A program made the translations under genes and the position numbers. The notes beneath the pieces were generated by a model that had not been told where the DNA came from, did not search any database, and saw only the letters and a program-made list of their open reading frames with translations. Of a stretch of DNA of 64,000 bases, positions 31,569-44,817 are shown one piece after another. Every line of letters begins with the position of its first letter. Position 1 is the first letter of the stretch. Source of the stretch: Strigamia acuminata (lineage: Eukaryota > Arthropoda > Chilopoda > Geophilomorpha > Linotaeniidae); NCBI GenBank assembly GCA_949358305.1, contig OX442318.1, positions 15,792,517-15,856,516 on the forward strand. The letters are read 5' to 3'.

Positions 31569-34500
31569 GTACCGCGTGATCTTGCATTGTTTTTTGTGGG
31601 CTTTTCCTGATTAGGATTACTTCCTTTTTAACTCTTGAAGAATTAAGTTTGTTTTTTTTGCTCCAAAACGTCCCAAAACGCCTGAAAATCGCGCAACTCG
31701 AGGCAAAACATTACAGTGTGTATTCAAATCAAAACTAGCTACAAATACATGCTGAAATTAGCTAAATTTTCAAATTTTTTGGCTTTCAAGAAGTAATGGA
31801 AACATTTGACATAACGTGGATCAGTTGCATTCAAAAACTAAAATATTTTGTGTTTTACTTCAATTTTAAACTAAAAATGATGTCATTTTCTGTTTAAACC
31901 CCTGTTAAAGCTTGAAATACATTTTAACTAAAAGAAATAAGTTTGTTTTTTTCTTCGGCAGTGACGTGTACACACGAGCACGCCTGAGAACGCCAAAAAA
32001 TGCTAAAAAACGCTCAAAAACGCCTGAAAATCGCGCAACTCGAGGCAAAACATTAATTTTTCATCTTTATTTCAACTTTTGTGACGTTTAAAATTGTGTT
32101 CTCATGTTTTTTGCCTCAAGTTGCATTGTCATCTGGCGTTTTGGAGTGTTTTTATGTGTTCGCAGGCGTTCGCAGGCGTTTTTTGGCGTTGTCACTCACT
32201 CAAGTGGCCAATTTTAGCATTTTCCGTAGTAAAAATGGCCGTTTTTCGTCAAAATGGCCATTTTTAGCCATTTTTCAGAGTAAAAATGTTTTTTTTTCAC
32301 CGTTTTTATAGTAAAATGGCCATTTTTAGTCGTTTTTTTAATCAAAAATGGCCGTTTTTATCGTTGAAACGTTATTAAAATGTAACGTTTCAATGGCGTT
32401 TTGATCTCGCCTCATTTCCGGTTTTGAAAATTAATAAACGCCCCGGCGTTTATTCGAGGCAACACCCAACTTGGGCTTTTATTCGCGTCGCACCGCATCA
32501 TCATCTCACCTTGCCTCCCGTCTTGAAAATTTATAAACGCCCCGGCGTTTATTCAAGGCAAACCATTGTTTATGTAAGTTTTTCCTGATTAGGGTTACTT
32601 CCTTTAGAAGAAACACGTTTATTTCTTCTCGCTTAATCTTGAGTCGTGATCTCGCCTCGTTTCTGGTCTTAAAAATTAATAAACACCCCGGCTTTTATTC
32701 AAGGCAATACGGTACGTTTATGAAACCCAACTTGGGCTTTCATTTTAAAAAAAGCGCGTGTTCTTACGTCGAACTAAGAGATACAGGTGAATTAGCAACG
32801 CCTAATTTGATTTAATAAATAAAGCAAACAACATCTCGCCTCACTTCTGGCGTTTGTTCGAGGCAAGCCATTGTTTTTGCATTTTTTTTCCTGATTAGGG
32901 TTACTTCCTTTTTAACTCTTGAAGAAATAAGTATGTTTTTTTTACTCGGCAGTGACGTGTACGCGCGAGTACGCCTGAGAACGCCAAAAAATACTCCAAA
33001 ACGCCTGAAAATCGTGCAACTCGAGGCAAAACATTAATTGTTTATTTTTGTTTCAACTTTTGTAACGTTTACAATTGTGTTCTCATGTTTTTTGCCTCAA
33101 GTTGCATTGTCATTTTGCGTTTTGGGGCGTTTTTAGGCATTTTTAGGCATTTGCGGGCGTTCTTGGGCGTTTTTTGGCGTTGTCATTCAATCAAATGGCC
33201 ATTTTTAGCCATTTTTAGCCATTTTTCATAGAAAAATGGTCATTTTTAGCCGTTTTTCATCCAAAATGGCCGTTTTTCATCCAAAAGGGCCGTTTTTCAT
33301 CCAAAATGGAATAATTGTTGTGTCCGGATTTTATGTCATTTATTGTCTTAATTAAAGTTAACAAAGTGTCTTTAATTTTTGCTTTTCTTGAATTTCAGCT
33401 TTTTAGATATTTTTACATATTAAACTTTCATTTTTTGTGATTTATTAAAAGTTACAGTGTTTTCATGAATTTTAGTGTCTATGATATTGATATTATCTTT
33501 ATTCATTGCTATTTAAAGTTTTATTACTTCTCTGTGTCTTATTTCTTTAATTCTTGCTCATTTTGTGTGATTTTGGATGATTTTTAGTGCATTCGTCGAT
33601 TTACAGATCACTTGCGTAAGACGCGTGACGTCATATTTCTTAATCTAGTTCGGTTGTGTTCAAACTTCTAACCTTTTGTTTGGACCTTATTCTTGTGTTA
33701 TGGATAGGTTTTAGAATTGATTTAGACTAATTTGGGGGTGATCTGTCGATTGGTTTGCTTTATTTTTGTCCCGGAACGGTCGTTTTGTCGTTTCGAGCGT
33801 TCGTTGTCGGTACGCACTTGTGCGCTGCTGACCGAGTTCATTCCGTTCGGCAAACGATTATTTTCAAGTGTTCTTTTAATAAATAGTGCTTTTGTTGTAG
33901 GAAATTACATTTCCTAATGTTATTTTATTCAATACAGTGTGTATTCTTGATTTTATTCTTGTGTTGAAATTCAAATGTCGTGTTTTGCCGCTCTAGCGGA
34001 TTTGAAGTGGGCGCCATGTTGGATTTCCCCGCTAATTTCTTTATTTATCCATTTCATTTGTCTTTTTGAAAATGAATAAACGCCCCGGCGTTTATGCGAG
34101 GCAAGCCATAGTTTTTGTAGGTTCTTTCCTGATTAGGGTTACTTGTGACGTGCACGCGCGAGCTCGCCCGAGGACGCCAAAAAAAGCTCAAAAACGCCCC
34201 AAAACGCCTGAAAATCGCGCAACTCGAAGCAAAAAATTACAGTTTGAATTCAAATCAAAACTAACCACAAATACATGCTACAATTAGGTAAATTTTCAAA
34301 TTTTTTATCAATAAATGATGACTTTCAAGAAGTATGACAACATTTGACAAAATTTAGACCAGTTGCATTTAAAAACTAAAATATTTTGTGTTTTACTTCA
34401 ATTTTAAACCAAAAATGACGTCATTTTTTGTTTAAACCGGCGTTTATTTGAGGCAAACACGCCGCTGAGAACGCCAAAAAATGCTCAAAAACACTCCAAA

Positions 34501-37081
34501 AGGCCTGAAAATCGCGCAACTTGAGGCAAAAAATTAATTTTTCATCTTTGTTTCAACTTTTGTGACGTTTAAAATTGTGTTTTCAAGTTTTATGCCTCAA
34601 GTTGCATTGTCATCTGGCGTTTTGGGGCGTTTTGGGGCGTTCGCAGGCGTTTGCACGCGTTTTTTGGCATTGTCACTCACTCAAGTGGCCATTTTTAGCC
34701 AATTTTCGAAGTAAAAATGGCCTTTTTTTATTAAAATGGCCATTTTCAGCCATTTGTCATAGTAAAAATGGCCATTTTCAGCCATTTTTTATAGTAAAAG
34801 TGGCCATTTTTCATCCAAAATGGCCGTTTTTCATCCAAAATGACCATTTTTATCATTGACACGCTATAAAAATGTAACGTTTCAATGGCGTTTTGACGAA
34901 ACCGGTAAGTTTTGAAATTTCCCGTGTCCCGTTATTGTGACTCCTCGTCCGGTTTCTCAGAACCGAAACCCTAATACAGGTGAATTAGTGACGCCTAATT
35001 TGTTTCAACAAATAAAGCAAACAACATCTCGCCTCACTTCCAGTCTTGAAAATTAGTAAACGCCCCGGCGTTTATTCGAGGCAAGCCGTTGTTTTTACAG
35101 TAATTTCCTGGTTAGGGTTATTTTTTTTTTAACTCTTGAAGAAATAAGTTTGTTTTTTTCTCGCCTGCACGCGCGAGCTCGCATGAGAATGCTAAAAAAT
35201 AAGCAAAAACGTTCTAAAACGCCCCAAAACGCTTCAAAATGCTCCAAAAAGCCTGAAAATCGTGCCACTCAAAGCAAAAAATTATGTTTGCATGTTTTTT
35301 GCCTCAAGTTGCACGGTTATCTGGCGTTTTGGTGCGTTCTTGGGGCGTTTTGGTGCGTTCTTGGGGCGTTTTCGGGCGTTTTTTTGGCGTTGTCACTCAC
35401 TCCCGCACTTTGCTGTCTTGTTTATTACAATTTGGTTTAGCTGTTGTATTTATTTTTATTTGTTTTATGGTTATTTAATGTGTTTTTGTAGCATTCAAAA
35501 TGTTTTGTTGCCTAATTTCTCGTTTTGGCGCCAACTGTTTGTTTGACAACGCCGTGTCAGAATTTAGGGATGATTCTGCTTTGGTTTCTAATTAAAAAAA
35601 AAATGTTGTTTTAATTTCAATTGTAACTGCTTATTATAACGTTATTATTAGTATTTTGTAAAGGTTCATTTTTTTTCCATGTTAATAAAAAATGAAGTAA
35701 CTTTCGGTGAAAAAAAAAACAGTTAAATGCGGATCAAAATTAAACACACACGAGAAGTTTAATAAACGTCCCGGCGTTTATTCGAGGCAATACGGTACAT
35801 TTGTGAAACCCAACTTGGAACCCGAAAATAACGTGGGGCCGTCTGAACACCTGGATTTGAATTTTCGTCTACGCGCGCGCCGACGCATGGGGAATGCGGG
35901 GTGGGGTTCCTTCCCAGTGTTCCGAACGAGTCAATTTCACCCCGAAAATATCCCGAAATTGCTGATACATGCATTTCGAGCCAGAAATATTGATCTTCAT
36001 GTAAATTTTGATTGTTTAGCTTTTTTTTGAAATTTTACAAATTTTTCTCATCTCCTGCCTTCCTCGCTCATTTAACACCAAAATGGCCTGCATTGAGGAT
36101 TTTTCCCATAATCCTTTTCACACGTATGGAGCGCAAACAGTCGCAATAAATGAAATCAGCGGAATTCGGCCTTGAGTTTGCGACGCCATCTTGAATACGA
36201 GTAACAGCACAGTATGGTGTCAATTATTCGAACTGATCGTAAGGCATGGGACAAAAATTGATTAAAAACGAACAAACATGATTAAAAATCAACAAAAATC
36301 GACTGAAATCGGACAATAATCAATTCAGAATGACAAATAACGATTAAAATTGGCAAAAATTGTCACAAATAGAGAAAAACCGATTAAAAATCAGCAAGAA
36401 ACCAATAGAAATTGATAAAATCAAATAAAAATTAACAAATATCCATTTTGTTTGCTTTTAAACAAATTAAGAACTTTGAAAACACACGACAATTTTAAAC
36501 AGTAAACACCGGGGTCAAATAAGCGCCGCTACTCGTTTAAACACCGGGGAGGTGTTAGTGAAGTGCCTCGAGTGGAGAAATTAATAAACGCTCGAGGCAC
36601 CACGGTAGGCTTATTAAACACAAAATATGAAACGCTCGATCTTCAACAGGCGCACACGCCCGAGAACACCTCGGCATGCCTCAGCACTCTCCAAGAAACG
36701 AGAAAAACCAAGGCAAAAAAAAAAAAATACACCAAAATTAGGACTAAAATCAAACACACATGGGGCCCGGAAGATTGATAACATCCCGGCATATATTCAA
36801 GGCAGTACGCCATGTTTTTTCCACCATTTTGTAAGTTTATTTCAATATTCATAAAGTTTATTGCTTTTTGTATCATTAGTAGTATTCCCTTGTGTGATGT
36901 GGTTTTATAAATATCACACACAACTGCTTCTGCTGTTTTCTTCACGTTTATGCTTCGTGTATGCACGTGAAGCCCTCGCACATCTTTTGAGCACCTGTAC
37001 ACATTTGGACACGCTCAAGGTGCTACATCGCGCGCTCAAACGCACTAGATCGCGCGCGCAAACGCGCTACATCACGCATAT
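31569..37081. repeat. Unit B repeat-rich and A/T-rich domains
   Basis: Copy of 15600-21112 at an offset of 15,969 bp, with the same ~1-kb modules, CCCCGGCGTTTA palindromes and AATGGCCATTTTT arrays. Differences by eye are well below 1%. No genes seen. Confidence 0.8.
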
Positions 37082-37473
37082 TAGGGATAAGAACGGACCG
37101 GGATAGGGACTGGACTGGTAATGTTTGCCCTATGCGGATACGGGACGGGACGGGATTACAGTTGCTAAATTCGTACTGCGAGGCGGAGACAATTTTCTAA
37201 TTCCAGTTGTTATTTATCACTATTAAGCCTAATATTGAGCCTGATAATGCTAAAATAAAGTAAATAAACAACAACAACAAACTCATTATTAAAAGTAAAT
37301 TACACTGTATGACCAAAATATTGTTGTTTCTTTACTTTATTTTAGCATTATTAGGCCTAATATTAGGCTTAATACTGATTTATTTCAATTATGCAATCAT
37401 ACGCGCGTATTACGCTAACGTAATGGACCCGGGACGGGTCGGGACCCGAAAATTGGTCCCGTTCTCATCCCTA
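37082..37473. mobile_element. hAT-type MITE inside unit B
   Basis: Same 392-bp element, same position and same ACGCATAT duplication as in unit A. It was therefore inherited by duplication rather than inserted independently. Confidence 0.85.
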
Positions 37474-37689
37474 ACGCATATATATCGCAGACATATCGCG
37501 CCCACGACAAAGCACAAACCCATGGCAGTCACCAAAGAATATTTACGCCGCTTCCACGCACGTTTTATTTTCTCACAGGCCTCTACACATTTAACTTGCG
37601 CGCGCACTTGCTACGTGCTCGTGTGGTCACAATAAATACCTAATTTTCATTAAAATAACGAATGAACGAAATCACTTCAACCACACTTG

Positions 37690-40600
37690 CTACGGTCGAC
37701 GCATCGACGGCGATTCGCATGCGTTACCCCAAATAACGATAAAAAATCGCAGAAAACACTAATCCCGACCCAAAAACCGCCAAAATTACCCTCAACACAC
37801 GCCAACAACCTTCCACCACTTAAATTACACCGGAAAAAAACAATTTCAAACCGAAAAATCAACAAAAAAGGCCAAAAAAATATTGCAAACAAAGAGAAAA
37901 GATCAATTATCGAGGCAAATCCCCACCACAAAACAACGCATCGCCGGTATACACTTAAGCGTACAGTGCACAACACTACTGTTTATTTTCAATGATCCAA
38001 TAAATAAAATTTGAAACAAAGTTGAGTGGAATTGTACGTTTCTTGTATATTAAAGTTTTTATTTTGTTTGTTTACACTTAATTTTTTTTTTCCATCATAG
38101 AATGGCGACTCGATACTTTTGTAGCTCGAATTCACTTCGTAAACGTGGTCGGTGTTCATCACGCGTCAATGCGCTCGTGCAATAGTATAGGCGCGCATAC
38201 GATTTGATGCGCGCAAAACTTGCAAAACTTGCACGGAATTTGGGCAATTTTTGACAAATTTCAGCAGATTTTTGCCTGTATTTGACAAATTTCAGAAGAT
38301 TTTTGCCTATATTTGACAAATTTCAGAAGATTTCCTCAATCCTCAAACATTTGCTGAAATTTCTCATAAAATTTCTAAAATTAATTGAAATTTGTCTGAA
38401 ATTTGTCTGGAATTTGTCAAATATTGTCAAAAATCCGTGGAAATTTGTCAAATACTGGCAAAAATCCATGTAAATTTGTCAAAAATTGCCATAATTCGGT
38501 GCAAATTGTGTTAGATATTGGAAAAATTTATTTTAACGCTTCCAACGCGCCAGTAAATCGCGCGTGCACACGCATGGATTTTTCGTCATAGTTGGATGCG
38601 CGCAAACCTCACGTAACTTGCGCCAAAATTTGGCAATTTTTGACAAATTTCAGCAGATTTTTGCCAGTATTTGACAAATTTCCACTGATTTTTGACAATA
38701 TTTGACCCAACAACTGCGCCACGTTCCAGGCGCCGGTTTAGGCATTTTAGACCCGTTTTAGACCGTTTTAGATGGCGAAAACGTTCTCTCCATCATTTTC
38801 TACCCCTGGGTGAGGTTTTCAGCGTTCATGATTGATGAAAAAGCTGTTTTCTAACTAGCTGTCCCATTGCTAGTTTTGGCGTCAGGTTTTAGCAACCTTC
38901 CGATCCGACTCTGTCGTCTGCACGACCTCCAAGACTGTTTTAGGGTTAATTTGAGTCAAATAATTCATTCTGGGGGTTGTTTTGGGTTTTTTACAAGTGT
39001 GTTTTTGTAGTTTTTATTGGTTTCAAACATTGTCAATTCTTTATACAAGTGTAACTTTCATTTCTCTGTATTTTGAGAACTTTGCATTGCAGCAAAGTTC
39101 ATTTCTTGCCCCTTAATTATTGTGTAATTGTTGGTTTTCAAGCCCGTTTTTTAACAATAACTTTATTTGAAGTGCCTATTGTTTCAGGCACGTGCTTCCA
39201 CGTGCCTTTTATTGTTGAGCAATTTCTTGGGCAGTTGCGCTCCTGTTGCTAGCATTGCCGCGCGTTCTCCGCGCGCGTACTCGCGCGTTTCGCATCACAC
39301 ACATTCGGGTTCAATGGCCTATCGCGGCGGCACATTGTGTGGCATAGCGCGGCACGTTGCAATTACGTGACGTGGCACGTTGCTGTTACGTGACGCGATA
39401 GCCAGTATTTAAGCAGGGGATTCCATCATCGTTTACACAAATGCGCATTGCAACGTGGAGGCGCATTCGAGTCCTTTTCCCAAGCGTTGAAAAAGGACAA
39501 AACTCGTATTCGATTCGAAAGCGAATCGAATACGATTTTTGTCCTTTTTCAACGCAAAATTGTATTCGATTCGCTTTCGAATCGAATACGAATTTTGCCC
39601 TTCTTCAACGCGAAATCGTATTCGACTCGTTTTCGAGTCGAATGCGAATTTTGCCCTTCTTCAACGCGAAATCGTATTCGACTCGTTTTCGAGTCGAGTA
39701 CGAATTTTGCCCTTCTTCAACGCGAAATCGTATTCGACTCGTTTTCGAGTCGAATGCGAATTTTGCCCTTCTTCAATGCGAAATCGTATTCGACTCGTTT
39801 TCGAGTCGAATGCGAATTTTGCCCTTCTTCAACGCGAAATCGTATTCGACTCGTTTTCGAGTCGAATGCGAATTTTGCCCTTCTTCAACGCGAAATCGTA
39901 TTCGACTCGTTTTCGAGTCGAATGCGAATTTTGCCCTTCTTCAACGCGAAATCGTATTCGACTCGTTTTCGAGTCGAATGCGAATTTTGCCCTTCTTCAA
40001 CGCGAAATCGTATTCGACTCGTTTTCGAGTCGAATGCGAATTTTGCCCTTTCTCAACGCAAAATCGTATTCGACTCGTTTTCGAGTCGAATGCGAATTTT
40101 GCCCTTCTTCAACGCGAAATCGTATTCGACTCGTTTTCGAGTCGAATGCGAATTTTGCCCTTTCTCAACGCAAAATCGTATTCGACTCGTTTTCGAGTCG
40201 AATGCGAATTTTGCCCTTCTTCAACGCGAAATCGTATTCGACTCGTTTTCGAGTCGAGTACGAATTTTGCCCTTCTTCAACGCAAAATCGTATTCGACTC
40301 GTTTTCGAGTCGAGTACGAATTTTGCCCTTTCTTTCTCAACGCGAAATCGTATTCGACTCGTTTTCGAGTCGAATACGAGATAGTCGATGACCCGTTCCC
40401 GGACTTTGACTCGTACGACTCGTATTCGAGATGTATTCGAGATGTATTCGAATCGTATTCGAGTCGCATTCGAGATGGTCGATGATTTCCACTCGCTCGT
40501 ATACGCGTTGTATACGAGCTCGTATTTTGATCGTAATCGTAAACGAATCGTTTACAAGTCGTATACAAGTTGTATACGACGTGTATACACCTCGTATACG

Positions 40601-43385
40601 AACAAAGTTTGGAAAATCCACCGGACACTTACTACGACATGAAAACACATAGTAGTCACATACGTCTTATTTGGAAATTGTGTTTTCACAAACTTCGTTC
40701 GTATACGAGGTGTATACACGTCGTATACGACTTGTATACGACTTGTAAACGATTCGTTTACGATTACGATCAAAATACGAGCTCGTATACAACGCGTATA
40801 CGAGCGAGTGGAAATCATCGACCATCTCGAATACGACTCGAATTCGATTAGTATTCGATTCGAATACGATTCGAATTCGATTCGAATACGAATACGATCA
40901 AAATACGAACTCGTAACAACTCGAATACGAGATAGTCGATGACCCGTTCCCGGACTTTGACTCGTACGACTCGTATTCGAGATGTATTCGAGATGTATTC
41001 GAATCGTATTCGAGTCGCATTCGAGATGGTCGATGATTTCCACTCGCTCGTATACGCGTTGTATACGAGCTCGTATTTTGATCGTAATCGTAAACGAATC
41101 GTTTACAAGTCGTATACAAGTCGTATACGACGTGTATACACCTCGTATACGAACGAAGTTTGGAAAATCCACCGGATACTTACTACGACATGAAAACACA
41201 TAGTAGTCACATACGTCTTATTTGGAAATTGTGTTTTCACAAACTTCGTTCGTATACGAGGTGTATACACGTCGTATACGACTTGTATACGACTTGTAAA
41301 CGATTCGTTTACGATTACGATCAAAATACGAGCTCGTATACAACGCGTATACGAGCGAGTGGAAATCATCGACCATCTCGAATACGACTCGAATTCGATT
41401 CGTATTCGATTCGAATACGATTCGAATTCGATTCGAATACGAATACGATCAAAATACGAACTCGTAACAACTCGAATACAAATCAAAGTCCGGGAAACAA
41501 AAATCGACCATCTCGTATACGATTCGAAAGCGAATCGAATACGATTTCGCGTTGAAGAAGGGCAAAATTCGTACTCGACTCGAAAACGAGTCGAATACGA
41601 TTTCGCGTTGAAGAAGGGCAAAATTCGCATTCGACTCGAAAACGAGTCGAATACGATTTTGCGTTGAGAAAGGGCAAAATTCGCATTCGACTCGAAAACG
41701 AGTCGAATACGATTTCGCGTTGAAGAAGGGCAAAATTCGCATTCGACTCGAAAACGAGTCGAATACGATTTCGCGTTGAAGAAGGGCAAAATTCGCATTC
41801 GACTCGAAAACGAGTCGAATACGATTTCGCGTTGAAGAAGGGCAAAATTCGCATTCGACTCGAAAACGAGTCGAATACGATTTCGCGTTGAAGAAGGGCA
41901 AAATTCGCATTCGACTCGAAAACGAGTCGAATACGATTTCGCATTGAAGAAGGGCAAAATTCGCATTCGACTCGAAAACGAGTCGAATACGATTTCGCGT
42001 TGAAGAAGGGCAAAATTCGTACTCGACTCGAAAACGAGTCGAATACGATTTCGCGTTGAAGAAGGGCAAAATTCGCATTCGACTCGAAAACGAGTCGAAT
42101 ACGATTTCGCGTTGAAGAAGGGCAAAATTCGTATTCGATTCGAAAGCGAATCGAATACAATTTTGCGTTGAAAAAGGACAAAAATCGTATTCGATTCGCT
42201 TTCGAATCGAATACGAGTTTTGTCCTTTTTCAACGCTTGGGAAAAGGACTCGAATGCGCCTCCACGTTGCAATGCGCATTTGTGTAAACGATGATGGAAT
42301 CCCCTGCTTAAATACTGGCTATCGCGTCACGTAACAGCAACGTGCCACGTCACGTAATTGCAACGTGCCGCGCTATGCCACACAATGTGCCGCCGCGATA
42401 GGCCATTGAACCCGAATGTGTGTGATGCAAAACGCGCGAGTACGCGCGCGGAGAACGCGCGGCAATGCTAGCAACAGGAGCGCAACTGCCCAAGAAATTG
42501 CTCAACAATAAAAGGCACGTGGAAGCACGTGCCTGAAACAATAGGCACTTCAAATAAAGTTATTGTTAAAAAAACGGGCTTGAAAACCAACAATTACACA
42601 ATAATTAAGGGGCAAGAAATGAACTTTGCTGCAATGCAAAGTTCTCAAAATACAGAGAAATGAAAGTTACACTTGTATAAAGAATTGACAATGTTTGAAA
42701 CCAATAAAAACTACAAAAACACACTTGTAAAAACCCAAAACAACCCCCAGAATAAATTATTTGACTCAAATTAACCCTAAAACGGTCTTGGAGGTCGTGC
42801 AGACGACAGAGTCAGATCGGGAGGTTGCTAAAACCTGACGCCAAAACTAGCAAAGGGACAGCTAGTTAGAAAACAGCTTTTTCATCAAACATGAACGCTG
42901 AAAACCTCACCCAAGGGTAGAAAATGATGGAGAGAACGTTTTCGCCATCTAAAACGGTCTAAAACGGGTCTAAAATGCCTAAACCGGCGCCTGGAACGTG
43001 GCGCAGTTGTTGGGTCAAATATTGTCAAAAATCAGTGGAAATTTGTCAAATATAGGCAAAAATCTGCTGAAATTTGTCAAAAATTGACCAAATTCCATGC
43101 AAGTTTTGCAAGTTTTGTGCGCATCAAGCCATGCGCGCCTATACTATTGCACGAGCGCATTGACGCGTGATGAAAACCGACCACGTTTACGAAGTGAATT
43201 CGAGCTACAAAAGTATCAAATCGCCATTCTAGTATGGAACAAAAAAAATTAAGTGGAAACAAACAAAATAAAAACTTTAATATACGAGAAACGTACAATT
43301 CCACTCAACTTTGTTTCAAATTTTATTTATTGGATCATTAAAAATAAACAGTAGTGTTGTGCACTGTACACTTAAATGTATACCG
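37690..43385. repeat. Inverted repeat of unit B, centre ~40860
   Basis: The left arm (to ~39480) and right arm (from ~42240) are inverted copies; the right arm carries the same ~440-bp loss near 43015-43110 as the second arm copy of unit A. The core between them is ~2.75 kb, much larger than in unit A. Confidence 0.85.
39540..42235. repeat. Hairpin core of unit B: 56-bp arrays and a doubled spacer module
   Basis: About 15 rightward 56-bp units (39560-40385) and about 12 inverted units (41530-42215) surround two head-to-tail ~551-bp modules starting near 40378 and 40929. Each module holds one spacer (about 40609-40687 and 41155-41240) in the same orientation as in unit A. No stop codons occur in the rightward reading of the 56-bp unit, which explains the long frames; they are not taken as genes. 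Confidence 0.85.
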
Positions 43386-44247
43386 CAGTACAAGTACCGC
43401 GGTCCCGGTACTGCACCGGTACACGTGAAAACGCGAGTTTCTCAAATTTAAAAAGTTGATGTCGGCGGCGATGCGTTGTTTTGTGGTGAGAATTTGCCTC
43501 GAGAATTGATCTTATCTCTTTGTTTGCAATATTTTTTTTGGCATTCTTTGTTGATTTTTCGGTTTGAATTTGTTTTTTTCCGGTGTAATTTGAGTGGTGG
43601 AAGGTTGTTGGGGTGTGTTGAGGGCAATTTTGGTTATTTGTTGATTTTTAATTGATTTAATCGTTTTCTGTTTGTTTTTGCTGGTTTTTAATCGATTTTT
43701 CTGTATTTTTGGTCAATTTTTACCAATTGTAATTGTTATTTGTCATTCTGAATTGATTATTGTCCGATTTTATTCGATTATTGTCAGATTTCAGTCGATT
43801 TTTGTCGATTTCTAATCAATGTTTATACATTTCTTATCAAGTTTTGTATATTTTTGTTGATTTTTAATCATATTTGTTCCTTTTTAATCAAAGTCGAAAA
43901 CGAGTTGTAAATGCGTTCGTATGCGACGCGAACGCGTATTGGAGTCGATTCCAAGTTCGTATTCCATCGCGAACGCGCATTTGAGACGTAAACGAGTTTA
44001 TCTTTTTCACTCTCGCTTGATCCCCCTTTATCGCGCCTCATTGCTCCTGTGAAAAAAAATATATGAGAATGCACAGAAATGAACCTTCCAATACTTACAT
44101 GAAAATTGGCAACCTTGACACAAAACAGTCTATCGACACTCCCAACACCACCCCGGACATTTTTCGGAAGAGTTTGGTCCACCCGGAATCCGCAGAATAG
44201 TCTCCCCCGAAATGCGGATTTCGCGGACGCCAATCCGCGAAAAGGTT
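43386..44247. other. Unit B right terminal domain
   Basis: Includes the 80-bp CAGTACAAGTACCGCGG piece (43386-43465), TTGATTTTTAATC-type repeats and the conserved terminal ~360 bp ending CGCGAAAAGGTT. It is almost identical to 27156-28015. Non-coding. Confidence 0.65.
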
Positions 44248-44751
44248 ATTATATGTTTGTTTGATTTATTTACAAATTTCATAATTATTTGTGGAAATTT
44301 TGTGTTTATTTTGCTTTGTTCAAAGTGTTGAAGAATTTCAAGTTGAAATTCAATAATTTTTTATGACATTCGTAATAAAGAATTAGTAGTTTAGATTTTC
44401 CGATAAATAAAATTTTGCATAAATTTATTTTATTTGATCATCTGGATAATTAATAAGCTGTGAAGAAGTTTATTTGATGGCGAGAATAAAATTTCTATCG
44501 AAATTAGTTTTCTCGAACATGTATCCATGTTCGGACGAGTTCATTTCCGTCGCTTAGAAACCGGGAGTTGCGTTGTACAGGGAAGCCGATTAGTCTGATC
44601 GGGTGACGAAGTTTCTGAAAGAAATAACGCAATTAAGTTTAATAAAATACTTACCAAGTGGATTAATTCGATAGAATTAGGTGAACATTTCTTATACATT
44701 AAGAATGACAATTAAAAAGTTGGTAAACTCTATGATTGTCACCGGGGGATG
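44248..44751 (+). other. E1 3' untranslated region, second part, ending in the polypurine tract
   Basis: A/T-rich, no ORF. It ends with ACCGGGGGATG (44741-44751) directly before the TGTGATGATT of the 3' LTR, the expected place of the plus-strand primer. Confidence 0.75.
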
Positions 44752-44817
44752 TGTGATGATTACAAATCCGTATTTATCAATGTTCACAATAGATGGCGCT
44801 GTTTACCAAACGCGCGT
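44752..44817 (+). repeat. E1 3' LTR, first 66 bp
   Basis: Matches 1925-1990, ending AAACGCGCGT where E2 is inserted. Confidence 0.9.
44814..44817. other. Target duplication GCGT, left of E2
   Basis: GCGT here and at 54530-54533 flanks E2. The uninterrupted 5' LTR of E1 has it once (1987-1990), which proves E2 inserted here. Confidence 0.9.

Larger units (their letters stand above)
14617..44247. mobile_element. 29.6-kb composite foldback-type element inserted in the E1 3' UTR
   Basis: The left end starts AACCTTATGGCGCG and the right end reads CGCGAAAAGGTT, whose complement starts AACCTTTTCGCG, so the outer ends form a short imperfect inverted repeat. The flanks are ATT on both sides (14614-14616 and 44248-44250); reading the ends two bases further in gives TTA/TTA instead. 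The composite is made of unit A (14617-28015), a middle piece (28016-30585) and unit B (30586-44247). The left ~8.9 kb of A and B are nearly identical, offset 15,969 bp. Neither unit has a recognisable transposase, so it is non-autonomous as seen. A 3-bp duplication would suit PIF/Harbinger, but the superfamily is unresolved. Confidence 0.7.
30586..44247 (+). mobile_element. Unit B of the composite
   Basis: Repeats unit A from the left end AACCTTATGG, with only scattered base changes and small indels up to ~39480. Examples are CATTTTCTGTG against CATTTTGTGTG near 17605/33574 and a 2-bp AT-repeat change near 37480. It then has its own, larger core with two spacers, a single shortened right arm (42250-43385) and a right end at 44247. 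Its MITE copy shares the 8-bp duplication of unit A. Confidence 0.75.

Noticed and set aside
14617-44247. Polinton, Helitron or giant-virus insertion as the identity of the 29.6-kb block
   Set aside because: No polymerase, helicase, capsid or integrase frames; the ends form inverted repeats and do not match Helitron ends.
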